From the NCBI GenBank assembly GCA_965226965.1, contig OZ245715.1:4340001-4404000 (forward strand): a stretch of DNA of 64,000 bases. Reading direction: 5' to 3'. The position numbers and the translations under genes were made by a program. Position 1 is the stretch's first letter; each line of letters opens with the position of its first letter. The notes under the pieces are model-generated. The model ran no database searches. It had not been told where the DNA came from and saw only the letters and a program-made list of their open reading frames with translations. The stretch comes from Endoryza foliicola (GTDB lineage: Bacteria; Bacteroidota; Bacteroidia; Chitinophagales; Chitinophagaceae). Below, piece after piece: positions 44,132 to 53,391 of this stretch.

Positions 44132-45541
44132 CTACCTAAAATTGTAAGAATATCTAAAAACAAGTGGCTGATAGTTGGGCGAGTTCGCTTTACCAATAAA
44201 ATCCCATAACACTTGAACTTTTGTTTTCTTAAAGAATTTCGAATTCAAAGAGACTATCTTGCTCACGCCCACAAGACCCGACTTCTGCCAAGGACTGAGA
44301 TTAGAAAAAATACTCAAGGTGTTGATCCTATCCCAATAATTCAGTTCAAACCCACCGGTAGCCCAAAAACTACCTTTCAACTTAATATCCAAAAAGGATC
44401 TAAGTGCTAGTCCTTGCGAACTCAATCGAATATTTCGAATGCCCTCACCCCATCCAAGCTTGAAACTTGAGCCAAGACCAACCACACTCTTATCACTCAA
44501 CTTGTATCCAGCACTAAAGCCAACATCACTCGTAACCGGGAAAAAACTATTACCCCGATTTGACTGCACATTAGAACCTACCTCCACTCTTCGCCAAAAA
44601 CTTTTCGTCTTCTGATTATTTGGTTTAAAATCCGGTAAATCTTCTAATCCATCCGGATTTTTAGCAAGTTTAGACTTTAACTGCTCTAACTGACCTTGGG
44701 CTCCATTCAAGTTTTGCCTTATAGCTTGCAGATCCATTGTTCCTATCTGTTGTTGAATCATAGCAGAAACTTGAGATCTAGTCTGCAGTCCTGCCAACAG
44801 ACTCAGTCCACTAGGATCTGAAGGGTCGTCAGGAATCCTAAATAGTGAAGCCAGTTCAGAGTGCTCCCTCATAAACTCTTTGAATTGAGGAGTTTGACTT
44901 AAAACTTTCAAAATTTTTTCTTCCGCTTTTCGAGGCTCCTGAAAAACTTGCTTGACTTCGTTAACACTTGCATTCAAATAGTAGAGCTCCTTTGAATAGC
45001 TCTTTAAGTACTTTGCGAAATCAACATCATTTAATTTCTCACGTAAAAATGCCTTTCGTTCGTTAAGTAAAGTCGAAAGCTCTCGACCTTCTTTAAGTTT
45101 ATTTCTAAATTCAATTAGATTAGCTCGGGAATTAGATAGTGTCTTTGCACCATTTTGTAAGTGCGTCAAATCATTAGAACCTTTGCCAAAAAAATCTAAT
45201 CCGGTGATCAGGGTATCTAATCGCCCAAAATAATTGGAGTTGGATGGCTTTGAAATGCGACTCATAACAGTGCCAAAAAACTGACTACTGTTCGACCTCA
45301 TAATTTGTGCTTTGCTACTATCGATCTTGGAAAGCTTCTTTAGGAGTTTATTCTCGATTCTTTGAATCTTTTTCAAATAACGCTTCTCAGCTTTTTCTAT
45401 GTCGCTAACAAACCTATTTGCGGACTCACCCATTCTTTCGATGTTTACAAGATCTGCTTGTCTAATAATTGCAGACGAATCTTGGGCCATCATCTGACCT
45501 TCGAGCATCAAAGCAACTATCAAAAGAAAACAATATTTCAT
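44132..45541 (-). CDS. Coiled-coil plus outer-membrane barrel-like protein
   Basis: A 469-aa protein with a signal peptide (MKYCFLLIVALMLEGQMMAQ). Residues about 20-230 are strongly helical and charged (AEKRYLKKIQRIENKLLKKL, LIEFRNKLKEGRELSTLL). A Gln-rich helical part (about 260-300) leads to a C-terminal region of about 150 residues with beta-barrel pattern (VGFSAGYKLSDKSVVGLGSSF, FWATGGFELNYWD, PLVFRYSYNFR). It lies between the large secreted protein and the RHS toxin, 39 bases from the latter, all on the same strand. I infer an envelope component serving the RHS protein, for example a carrier or translocator. No known family name is certain. Confidence 0.65.
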   Translation of the reverse strand: MKYCFLLIVALMLEGQMMAQDSSAIIRQADLVNIERMGESANRFVSDIEKAEKRYLKKIQRIENKLLKKLSKIDSSKAQIMRSNSSQFFGTVMSRISKPSNSNYFGRLDTLITGLDFFGKGSNDLTHLQNGAKTLSNSRANLIEFRNKLKEGRELSTLLNERKAFLREKLNDVDFAKYLKSYSKELYYLNASVNEVKQVFQEPRKAEEKILKVLSQTPQFKEFMREHSELASLFRIPDDPSDPSGLSLLAGLQTRSQVSAMIQQQIGTMDLQAIRQNLNGAQGQLEQLKSKLAKNPDGLEDLPDFKPNNQKTKSFWRRVEVGSNVQSNRGNSFFPVTSDVGFSAGYKLSDKSVVGLGSSFKLGWGEGIRNIRLSSQGLALRSFLDIKLKGSFWATGGFELNYWDRINTLSIFSNLSPWQKSGLVGVSKIVSLNSKFFKKTKVQVLWDFIGKANSPNYQPLVFRYSYNFR

Positions 45542-45574
45542 GTTAATGAGAATAAAGGTTTTGAAATAACATCC

Positions 45575-45910
45575 CTAGTCATTTCGAATAAGCAAGGCCT
45601 TTTTTTGTTTGTATAACAAAAATTTTTCCGTAGGAAGGACAGCTTGGTATAAGGAGTCTCTCTTATTTTCTATCTGCTGAATCTGTTTTCGAACAGTTTC
45701 GTAATCCCCACTACTTGTCATTTTCTCCTTCTTTTCCGAGTTGATTTGTTTATTAATGACAAAGATGCTGTCCCTGATGGAAACCGTTAAACCCAAGGAG
45801 TCTCTCATTCTATTCGCAATTTTTTCCGCAAGCAAGTCAGCTGAATCCGCCGTTTGACCTTTTACGCCATAAGCACACACCACCAATAAAAATGACATAA
45901 GTACTTTCAT
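45575..45910 (-). CDS. Small periplasmic helical protein, Spy/CpxP-like pattern
   Basis: 111 aa from the ATG at 45910, which opens a signal peptide (MKVLMSFLLVVCAYGVKGQ). The frame can be read further upstream but overlaps the preceding gene. The mature part is helical: LLAEKIANRMRDSLGLTVS, IRDSIFVINKQINSEKK, IQQIENKRDSLYQAVLP, EKFLLYKQKK. The pattern of two amphipathic helices with a LT..-type turn recalls the Spy/CpxP periplasmic chaperones. It starts 13 bases after the 1308-aa gene. I infer a helper that holds the large RHS-type proteins in the periplasm. Confidence 0.55.
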   Translation of the reverse strand: MKVLMSFLLVVCAYGVKGQTADSADLLAEKIANRMRDSLGLTVSIRDSIFVINKQINSEKKEKMTSSGDYETVRKQIQQIENKRDSLYQAVLPTEKFLLYKQKKALLIRND

Positions 45911-45923
45911 ATCAGTTTGATTT

Positions 45924-48900
45924 TTACATGATAAAACTACAATCTGAGGCACTCTCTTCTGTATAATTGGGAGACCATGAACCATCAGACCATTCATAGT
46001 GAAACGTACAGATATATAGCCCACGAGAATAGTCATAAGTAGACCCAGTGTACACTTTCCATCCGGTACTACACACGTCGTTGATACATTTTTTATCCGG
46101 CCCGAGGCAGTTACCTGAATTACAAAGTGAAACAGGACAGGAAGTGGTGTTATAGGCTACCACTACTGTTCGAGTTGTATTATAACTAGCGCTGCAAGGA
46201 TTCATGTCTCGTTGCAATTGCACCTGATTGCCCGTATTGGATCCTCCGGATGTTTCGCAATACACAGAGCCTTCATTTTGCCACAGTGGAGCACAAACCC
46301 CAAAACGAAACTTATACTCATATTGCTTAACAATATTGGTATTGTGATCCCTTATTCTAAGCAATCTGAACAAACCATCATACTCATAAGTTTGATTCCT
46401 TGAATTATGATTGGTCTCTTTTAAAAGACCAAGAATTGAATTGTATTCGTAGGTATTTACAAATGCATTGGTGAGTAGCGATTGGCTTCTCAAAGTATTC
46501 AAGTTTCCACTCACAGCATCATAAGCTGTTTTCAGATTTGCGTAAGATACTCCTGATGCTTTTACAATTGGCACTGAGTTGTTTAATCCCCATATATAAG
46601 ACGTTAGCACGCCAGATTTCGGCAAAATTTCTACTAGATTACCATTGGCGAACTTAGCACTAGATTCTTCTTCATAACGAGAATCTTTGACCATTGTACT
46701 AGTGTTTACTGTTGAAGTAACAAATGTTGGACTAATTGTGCTAACCGGGAGAGAAAATACTTTCGCAGGAACAGGCATCGAACTGGGAGAAATTGCATAT
46801 CCGTATTGAACAAAACTAGCACTCATAAGATTATTTGCATTCCATGAAGTAGTCTCAATTGGAGTATTCATATTTCTTGCTCTAAGCTCTAGAACTGGCT
46901 TCAACAAAGCATCTGCAGTGGCATCTTTCCAGTTCAACATGCATGAATTGTAGGTACTATTATCATTCGATATTTTTGTTTTACGAGTATTTACATACGT
47001 GATTCTCAAATCTGATAGCTCCTTAATATAAGCCTGCCATGCCCACCAACGACAAAGGTGTGTAGAACAAGTATCTTTTCTTTGGTTGTAGCGAAGTAAT
47101 GCAGCAGCAGTAGAGGTAGCATAAGCATTCCATCCATCTTTTATGGTATCACAATTAGCAACCCTGTAGTCGAACGAATATTTGATTCTACTTTCAAGCA
47201 CTTCACCCTTTGAAGAGGTAGCTGAAGTTCTCGTAGCCATAGTATGATAAGGACTCTCGAAATAGGTATTAGACGTTTTAAACATACTAGCAGAACTACC
47301 GGGAGCGTAATCCTTTTCAACAACTTGCATTTGCACTTTTTTAGAAGTCACTAAGTTGTAATAAGAAGGAAGCATTGCATTAACTGGAGCAATTGGTGAA
47401 ATTGCCACCATTAATGCCGGTGTTTTGATAGAATCCTCAACATACGTATGATAATACTCAGTTTCCTTCAGAATCTGACCGCTTTCATTAAAAACACCAA
47501 CATATTTCAAATCCCCACGTTTATACTCAAAAGGATAAGGTACAAAAGGATAATTCACTACACCGGGTTCACATCCCGCATTAGTAGTTATGGAACGAAC
47601 TGCAACATCAGACACATTTATGTCCCATAAATCTGATCCATAATAACGATAGACTGTATATCCGCCACCTGTTCTACTTTCTTTAACTTCATTGTAGCCA
47701 ATATGATTTCCTTGAGTAGTTGAAAGAGGTCTGATCGTAGCACCACTTTTGGCAAATGCAGAGCCGTTACAATCAACACAACCATACATGCCGCAATTGG
47801 GTCCATCTTGAAACCCGACATCCCTCCATATATCATTTCTTATTTTATAAACATACGTCGGTCTGCTGTATAATATACCAGTACTTTTTCCATTGGTAAA
47901 GTAAGAGTAGTTCGTTACTTGATTATTTGCAACTGAAACACCGTCATAATGTGTAATTGTCTTTATCCTAAGTCCTCCTACTGTTTCATCTTTTTGGATG
48001 GCAGAAGTGATCCATTCATCAAAGTTGGCTATAGCTGGATAACCACTGGTATTGGTCAATTTTTTCATCTCAATTCTGTAGGATCCCACAGGATAATTCA
48101 AATTAGTGGTAAAGCTTGCACCTGCTTCTAATACCCATCCGTTGACTTGAACATTATCAGACACCCGATATACATTCAGAAAAGCCTGCGTACCAACATT
48201 TGAGTTGGTAAAAGTTAGTTTGTAAGTATTTCCGGTGAATGACCTCGTACTTACAACCCAATTAGGACTTGCGTCTCCGCCGGCCGCTTGTGTAAAGCGA
48301 AACTGCCACTCTCCTTTTGTATAACTTACCCAAGTCTTGTGTGCTTCAAAGTCGAAGTCGGTATATCCTCCCGTAGGGTAATTAATCCTTTTTAATGATC
48401 CGGCTCTCATGGCTGGCCATGCTGCGTCCCTGTTTGCACCATTCACTTGTGTGAATGTATTCACTGTGTAAGTCGGAACTAATCCTGTATTTGAGTTAGC
48501 CCCATTAATGAATCCCCAATGATCTACTCCAAAACTTAATCTCCGAGGGACAAACTCAGTAAAATATTCAAAGCTATAGGCAGGAATCACAACTGAATTA
48601 TCACAAGATGATTCTTGCACTGTCTCCAATTTCAGTCTATTCCTATCCTTTGTTATTATTGGGTTAGAATTATTCCCGGGGACAAAATTCGATGGCACAT
48701 TGGTGGTATTGTCTTGAAAATAACCGTACGAGAAGTTAAAAGATTTACACATTGAATTTCCATCTGAAATGGTAATGGATTGTAGAGCCTTTGCTTGTGT
48801 ATTTGCATCGTCTACAAAAGAAATCGCGTCCCCATTTAGGTCAAGTCTGGCAGTGCTAGAGGCGTTGAAGTTCACAACTCCATTTGGCCAACTAACCTGA

Positions 48901-49850
48901 GAAAGTCTAACACCATTCGTTATATTTTTGTAAACTTTATATTCATTAGTACCAGAGCTACTTGCATCAACTGGAAATGCAGAGTACGTATAATAGGAAT
49001 AATTCTCAGGGGCATACGTTAAATTAATCGCAAAAACCCCGTCTGCAGACTCAATTTTGTTCAAATACCAACTAGACACCACTTGCCCTTGATACGTGTT
49101 TACGCCGTCGAATGGAAACGTCTTCTCTACCGGATCCGTATCTGTTGTGATGGAGGTTCTACCGAATTGATATTTGGTTCCATCGGGAGTTATTACAAGG
49201 AAACTATCGATGCTCTTGCCTACACCAGGGGTATACCCATACTTGATCACTAAGTCCTGTTTGGGAACAGTAATTACAGAACCGTCATCATGAAAGTAGA
49301 ATTTACCGGAAATTCCCGCAAAATTGTAGTAAAAAATATCCGGCTCGCCATCTTTGCGTCCCTCAGCAAATTCAAGGTAATCTTGTCTTTGGGAAAAAGC
49401 ATAGCCAGGAGCTCCACTGTATGGAGTTGCCCCAGGCACCCACAAATAATTATTGTAACCTTTATTACTAAGGTGGCCATAATCTTGTGCGGTAGCGCTA
49501 CTGATATTCCTTTCATCAGGGGCACCTTGAACAGATCTAGTAATAACTCCGCCCGCATTCAATGACCAATTTGCTCCAACCCAGCTTGCAGGCTCCATCA
49601 CTTTCAATCCTCCAGCGAAATAACTCAAGCTGATAGGAAGCCCAATTGATCCGTATTTAATACTGTATATAGGAATCGATACCTGCGGCAATCCAGTGTG
49701 TGAGTTTACCGGAAAATCTGCATACTTTCCCAATGAGGCTGCAGTTGGAGAGGCAATGTTAACCTCTTTGTATGGATTGTTCTGAGAGTAACTTTTATAT
49801 GTAACTAATAGTGTTACTGTTATATATAAAATCAGTCTTAACTTCTTCAT
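45924..49850 (-). CDS. Large secreted RHS/SpvB-like protein
   Basis: A 1308-aa protein with a signal peptide (LILYITVTLLVTYKSYSQ). The N-terminal part is like those of Bacteroidota RHS-associated proteins: LPQVSIPIYSIKYGSIGLPISLSYFAGG..ASWVGANWSLNAGGVITR, also seen in SpvB/TcaC-type toxin scaffolds. The middle is a long beta-rich region with paired cysteines (GPNCGMYGCVDCNG). Toward the C-terminus are YD-like repeats (NTYEYNSILGLLKETN, TYEYDGLFRLLRIRD). A Cys-rich, tandem end follows (DMNPCSASYN.., CPVSLCNSGNC, CINDVCSTGW). There is no RHS core motif and no toxin tip. It is the first gene of the island's plus-to-minus run, followed by three genes on its strand. Confidence 0.75.
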   Translation of the reverse strand: MKKLRLILYITVTLLVTYKSYSQNNPYKEVNIASPTAASLGKYADFPVNSHTGLPQVSIPIYSIKYGSIGLPISLSYFAGGLKVMEPASWVGANWSLNAGGVITRSVQGAPDERNISSATAQDYGHLSNKGYNNYLWVPGATPYSGAPGYAFSQRQDYLEFAEGRKDGEPDIFYYNFAGISGKFYFHDDGSVITVPKQDLVIKYGYTPGVGKSIDSFLVITPDGTKYQFGRTSITTDTDPVEKTFPFDGVNTYQGQVVSSWYLNKIESADGVFAINLTYAPENYSYYTYSAFPVDASSSGTNEYKVYKNITNGVRLSQVSWPNGVVNFNASSTARLDLNGDAISFVDDANTQAKALQSITISDGNSMCKSFNFSYGYFQDNTTNVPSNFVPGNNSNPIITKDRNRLKLETVQESSCDNSVVIPAYSFEYFTEFVPRRLSFGVDHWGFINGANSNTGLVPTYTVNTFTQVNGANRDAAWPAMRAGSLKRINYPTGGYTDFDFEAHKTWVSYTKGEWQFRFTQAAGGDASPNWVVSTRSFTGNTYKLTFTNSNVGTQAFLNVYRVSDNVQVNGWVLEAGASFTTNLNYPVGSYRIEMKKLTNTSGYPAIANFDEWITSAIQKDETVGGLRIKTITHYDGVSVANNQVTNYSYFTNGKSTGILYSRPTYVYKIRNDIWRDVGFQDGPNCGMYGCVDCNGSAFAKSGATIRPLSTTQGNHIGYNEVKESRTGGGYTVYRYYGSDLWDINVSDVAVRSITTNAGCEPGVVNYPFVPYPFEYKRGDLKYVGVFNESGQILKETEYYHTYVEDSIKTPALMVAISPIAPVNAMLPSYYNLVTSKKVQMQVVEKDYAPGSSASMFKTSNTYFESPYHTMATRTSATSSKGEVLESRIKYSFDYRVANCDTIKDGWNAYATSTAAALLRYNQRKDTCSTHLCRWWAWQAYIKELSDLRITYVNTRKTKISNDNSTYNSCMLNWKDATADALLKPVLELRARNMNTPIETTSWNANNLMSASFVQYGYAISPSSMPVPAKVFSLPVSTISPTFVTSTVNTSTMVKDSRYEEESSAKFANGNLVEILPKSGVLTSYIWGLNNSVPIVKASGVSYANLKTAYDAVSGNLNTLRSQSLLTNAFVNTYEYNSILGLLKETNHNSRNQTYEYDGLFRLLRIRDHNTNIVKQYEYKFRFGVCAPLWQNEGSVYCETSGGSNTGNQVQLQRDMNPCSASYNTTRTVVVAYNTTSCPVSLCNSGNCLGPDKKCINDVCSTGWKVYTGSTYDYSRGLYICTFHYEWSDGSWSPNYTEESASDCSFIM

Positions 49851-50367
49851 GTTAAACGGAATACAATAGATTAAATGAAATTTGACTTGTTAGAAAGAAT
49901 TCTTCGACATTATATCAGGAATGAATAGTTGAGTGGATCGGCTCCGAAACTCTCTGGTATTATGAAAAGAGGAATTGACAACATTTGTTGTCGCAAAGAT
50001 GAAAGATCGCATGACAATTAGACTTGGTTTAATAGCATAAAATTATAGTTACTAACAGAATAACGAACACGCTCACATGAATATTTTTTTGAAATAAGTG
50101 TAATTACTTATAAACCATATCAATATACGAATAAAAAAAATATCCCGACTAGCAATTGCACCCTAAGCAAATTCAGCACATTAATACTAAAACTGATTGT
50201 AGGTATAAAAATTAATTACGCTGCTAACTCTTTAGAGTTACATAAAAAATCGATAAAGATTTAGTTTCCTTTATAGTCCTAGATCAGAAAAGACTTAAAT
50301 CTGAAAACATTTCTTAGTATACTTATCAATCGCTTTCGGCATTAATGAATAGATTAGGCTCAACAAC
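49851..50367. other. AT-rich intergenic region upstream of RHS locus
   Basis: 517 bases, richer in A/T than the core genes and with no supported frame on either strand. It separates the RHS locus from porX and probably holds the RHS promoter, but I see no clean TAnnTTTG box. Confidence 0.5.
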
Positions 50368-51924
50368 TTATTTCGATGTCATTTTAATCACCGGCACAAT
50401 CATTTCTTCCAAACTCACGCCTCCGTGCTGGAAAGTATTTTTGTAGTAGTTCACGTAGTAGTTGTAATTATTGGGATAGCATAAGAATCCGTCTTCACGA
50501 GCGAAGATGAAAGAAGAGTTCACCGTTGGAACCGGCAATCCCGCTTCTTTGGGATCGCGGAATGCCAATACGTCTTTGGGCTCGTAGTTCAAGTTTCTGC
50601 CGTGCTTGTATCGTAGATTGGTGGTGGTTTGCTTGTCGCCAATTACTTTGGCGGGCGATTTCACGCGCACACTTCCATGGTCGGTGGCTAAAATCAAATT
50701 GATCTTCTTATCTGCAATCTTTTTTAAGGCTTGGTGTAAAGGAGAATGTTCAAACCAACTCTTGGTTACAGAGCGATAACTCATTTCATCTCCGGCCAAT
50801 TCTTTCAATACTTCCATTTCAGTGCGGGCATGACTGAGCATGTCAACGAAATTGTACACAATCACGTTCAAATCGTTGCCCATTAAGTTGTGGATATTGT
50901 TGACGAGGTCTTGACCGGCCTGATTGTTCAATATCTTGGTATACGAAACTTTGAGATCGTCTTTTTTAAGTCGCTTCAATTGAGCCTTGAAGAAATCTTC
51001 CTCAGCCATGTTCTTCCCTCCCTCCTCTTCATCGTTCTTCCACAAATTGGGGAATTGCTTTTCTATTTCGATGGGCATCAACCCCGCAAAAATAGCATTG
51101 CGCGCATATTGGGTGGCGGTAGGAAGAATGCTGTAAAAAGTATCTTCTTCCAAAATGCGAAAACTTTCAGAAAAGATCGGTTGAATGGCTTTCCATTGGT
51201 CAAATCGCAAATTGTCGATCAGTATAAAGAAGGTGGGCACTCCCTTCTCAACATGAGGCAGCACTTTAAACTGCAACAGGTTATTGCTCATTACAGGTGC
51301 ATCGTCTGATTTTGGATTCACCCATTTCGCATAATTTCTACTTACAAATTTGAAAAACTCCGTATTGGCTTCGCTTTTCTGGCTCTGCAATACTTCACGC
51401 ATTTCAGGACTATCGCTCTTCTCCATTTCCAATTCCCAGTACACCAATTTTTTATAGATGTCCATCCACTCGTTGTGATCGGGATTGCTGTTCAAAGCCA
51501 TGAACAAATTGCGAAACTGTTGTTGATAGGCAGTAGTGGTTTTCTCGGCAACGAGTCGCTTGTTGTCGATAAGTTTCTTCAAACTCAACAAAACCTGATT
51601 CGGATTCACCGGTTTAATAAGGTAGTCGCTGATTTGAGATCCGATCGCTTCGTCCATCAAATTCTCTGTTTCATTTTTAGTGATCAATACAATGGGCAGA
51701 CTTTGTTTGATCTCTTTAATTTTTGCCAAGGTTTCCAAACCGGTAATGCCGGGCATGGTTTCATCTAATAGTACTACATCTACTGCTTCTTCCTTAATGA
51801 AATCGATGGCATCGAACCCATTGGTGAACGTAGATACTTCGTAGCCTTTGTTTTGCAGAAACATTTTATGTGATTGCAAACTCTCGATTTCATCATCAAC
51901 CCATACAATTTTTGCGGTAGCCAT
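50368..51924 (-). CDS. porX: PorX: response regulator with PglZ phosphatase domain
   Basis: A 518-aa regulator of the type IX secretion system. An N-terminal receiver (1-120) with phospho-acceptor Asp54 in VVLLDETMPG and Lys in YLIKPVNPNQ is joined by a helical domain to a PglZ alkaline-phosphatase-like domain (from about 220). That domain has TFFILIDNLRFDQW, the nucleophile Thr271 in PTATQYARNA and LATDHGSV. This is the known architecture of PorX, which works with PorY and SigP and binds the T9SS motor. No porY is nearby. The window also encodes at least one T9SS cargo, so the pathway is present. Confidence 0.9.
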   Translation of the reverse strand: MATAKIVWVDDEIESLQSHKMFLQNKGYEVSTFTNGFDAIDFIKEEAVDVVLLDETMPGITGLETLAKIKEIKQSLPIVLITKNETENLMDEAIGSQISDYLIKPVNPNQVLLSLKKLIDNKRLVAEKTTTAYQQQFRNLFMALNSNPDHNEWMDIYKKLVYWELEMEKSDSPEMREVLQSQKSEANTEFFKFVSRNYAKWVNPKSDDAPVMSNNLLQFKVLPHVEKGVPTFFILIDNLRFDQWKAIQPIFSESFRILEEDTFYSILPTATQYARNAIFAGLMPIEIEKQFPNLWKNDEEEGGKNMAEEDFFKAQLKRLKKDDLKVSYTKILNNQAGQDLVNNIHNLMGNDLNVIVYNFVDMLSHARTEMEVLKELAGDEMSYRSVTKSWFEHSPLHQALKKIADKKINLILATDHGSVRVKSPAKVIGDKQTTTNLRYKHGRNLNYEPKDVLAFRDPKEAGLPVPTVNSSFIFAREDGFLCYPNNYNYYVNYYKNTFQHGGVSLEEMIVPVIKMTSK

Positions 51925-51953
51925 AGATATAGTTTAGTTGTAAAGCGTGAAAA

Positions 51954-51992
51954 TAGGCGTTAGGCTTTAGGCTTTGGGCCTTAGGTTTTGGG
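51954..51992. repeat. TTAGGC-word intergenic repeat
   Basis: Again built of TTAGGC/GGCTTT words, between porX and the HD gene. Confidence 0.55.
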
Positions 51993-52084
51993 TAAAAATC
52001 ATGTGTCTTTTAAAATCAAAACCTGGTAGCCTCTCAAGATAACGCTTACAAACTAATAAATCTTTTTAATCGGAACAGGGTTTG

Positions 52085-52092
52085 TACATTTG
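52085..52092 (+). promoter_or_regulatory. -7 box for the HD-domain gene
   Basis: TACATTTG matches TAnnTTTG, 35 bases before the ATG. Confidence 0.45.
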
Positions 52093-52127
52093 TCGGCTAG
52101 ATTTTAACAAAATCGTAAGCAGCGTTT

Positions 52128-53345
52128 ATGAATGCGAAAGTTCGGAAAATCATCAACGACCCGGTTCATGGGTTCATTACCATCGACGATCCTTTGGTAT
52201 TTAAAGTGATCTCCCACCCTTGGTATCAGCGTTTGAGACGAATTCATCAGATGGCTTTTGCGCATTTGGTGTATCCCGGTGCGGTTCATACTCGTTTGCA
52301 CCATTCTTTGGGCGCCTATCACCTTATGTGTTCGGCCTTGACCGAATTGAAGAGCAAAGGTGTTGAAATCACCCCCACAGAAGAAACAGGAGCCAAAATC
52401 GCCATTTTGCTGCACGATGTGGGCCACGGACCTTTTTCCCATGCGCTGGAACGCGTATTGGTGAAAGGCGTGCATCATGAGGATATTTCAATCCATATTA
52501 TGAAGGTCTTGAATGCAGAATTGGACGGTGCTTTACAAACTGCTTTGGACATTTTCACCAATAACTACCCCAAACCATTTTTGCACCAGTTGATCTCCGG
52601 ACAATTGGATGTAGATAGAATGGATTATTTGAGTCGCGACAGCTTTTTCACCGGTGTTTCTGAAGGGGTCATTGGTTACGACCGCATCATTAAGATGCTC
52701 ACCGTACATGAGGGGGAATTGATGGTGGAAGAGAAAGGCATTTATTCTACGGAGAAGTTTTTGGTGAGCCGTCGTTTGATGTATTGGCAAGTGTACCTGC
52801 ATAAAACCGTATTGGGTGCGGAAAAGCTATTGGTGAAGATCTTTGAGCGGGTACGCGATTTGCATTCTCAAAACATTGCAGTAAGCAGCGGTTCCATTAC
52901 ATTGGATTTCTTTCTCGACCACAATTCAGAGGTGAATATGGAAGAGCATTTGGATCGCTTCTGCAGGCTCGATGATTTTGATGTAATGATGGCCATAAAG
53001 AATTGGTGTTACCATTCCGATATTGTTCTCAGCAAATTGTGCAATGCTTTGGTCAATCGCAAGCTCTTCAAAGTAAAACTACAGGCGGCTCCAATTGATG
53101 CAGCGGAAGTGAAGGAGAAGAGAGCGGCCATGTCGGCAGCGTTAGGAATCAAAGAAGCGGCGGCTGAATATTTAATCTTCACAGGAGAAACTACCAATAC
53201 CACTTACGACCCTACTGAGGAAAAGATCAAAATTTTGTTCAAAGACGGAACGGTAAAAGACATTTCAAAAGTTGACAATGCATTGATTCAGCAGTCTTTG
53301 GCCAGCCCTGTAAAAAAATATTATATTTGTTATTTGGGACTATAG
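52128..53345 (+). CDS. HD superfamily phosphohydrolase (SamHD1/dGTPase-like)
   Basis: A 405-aa protein of the YdhJ/COG1078 type. It starts NDPVHGFITIDDP, then WYQRLRRIHQMAFAHLVYPGAVHTRLHHSLG, and has the HD motif ILLHDVGHGPFSHALE (about 88-103) with the second metal region DVDRMDYLSRDSFFTG. These residues fit a metal-dependent phosphohydrolase; related enzymes cleave dGTP/dNTPs. The C-terminal half is less conserved. lpxD follows after 46 bases and is probably cotranscribed, an arrangement also seen in other Bacteroidota. Confidence 0.88.
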   Translation: MNAKVRKIINDPVHGFITIDDPLVFKVISHPWYQRLRRIHQMAFAHLVYPGAVHTRLHHSLGAYHLMCSALTELKSKGVEITPTEETGAKIAILLHDVGHGPFSHALERVLVKGVHHEDISIHIMKVLNAELDGALQTALDIFTNNYPKPFLHQLISGQLDVDRMDYLSRDSFFTGVSEGVIGYDRIIKMLTVHEGELMVEEKGIYSTEKFLVSRRLMYWQVYLHKTVLGAEKLLVKIFERVRDLHSQNIAVSSGSITLDFFLDHNSEVNMEEHLDRFCRLDDFDVMMAIKNWCYHSDIVLSKLCNALVNRKLFKVKLQAAPIDAAEVKEKRAAMSAALGIKEAAAEYLIFTGETTNTTYDPTEEKIKILFKDGTVKDISKVDNALIQQSLASPVKKYYICYLGL

Positions 53346-53391
53346 TCCTTCAAATAAGAAGTAATAGATCAAGAATAAACAGCCACATTTT

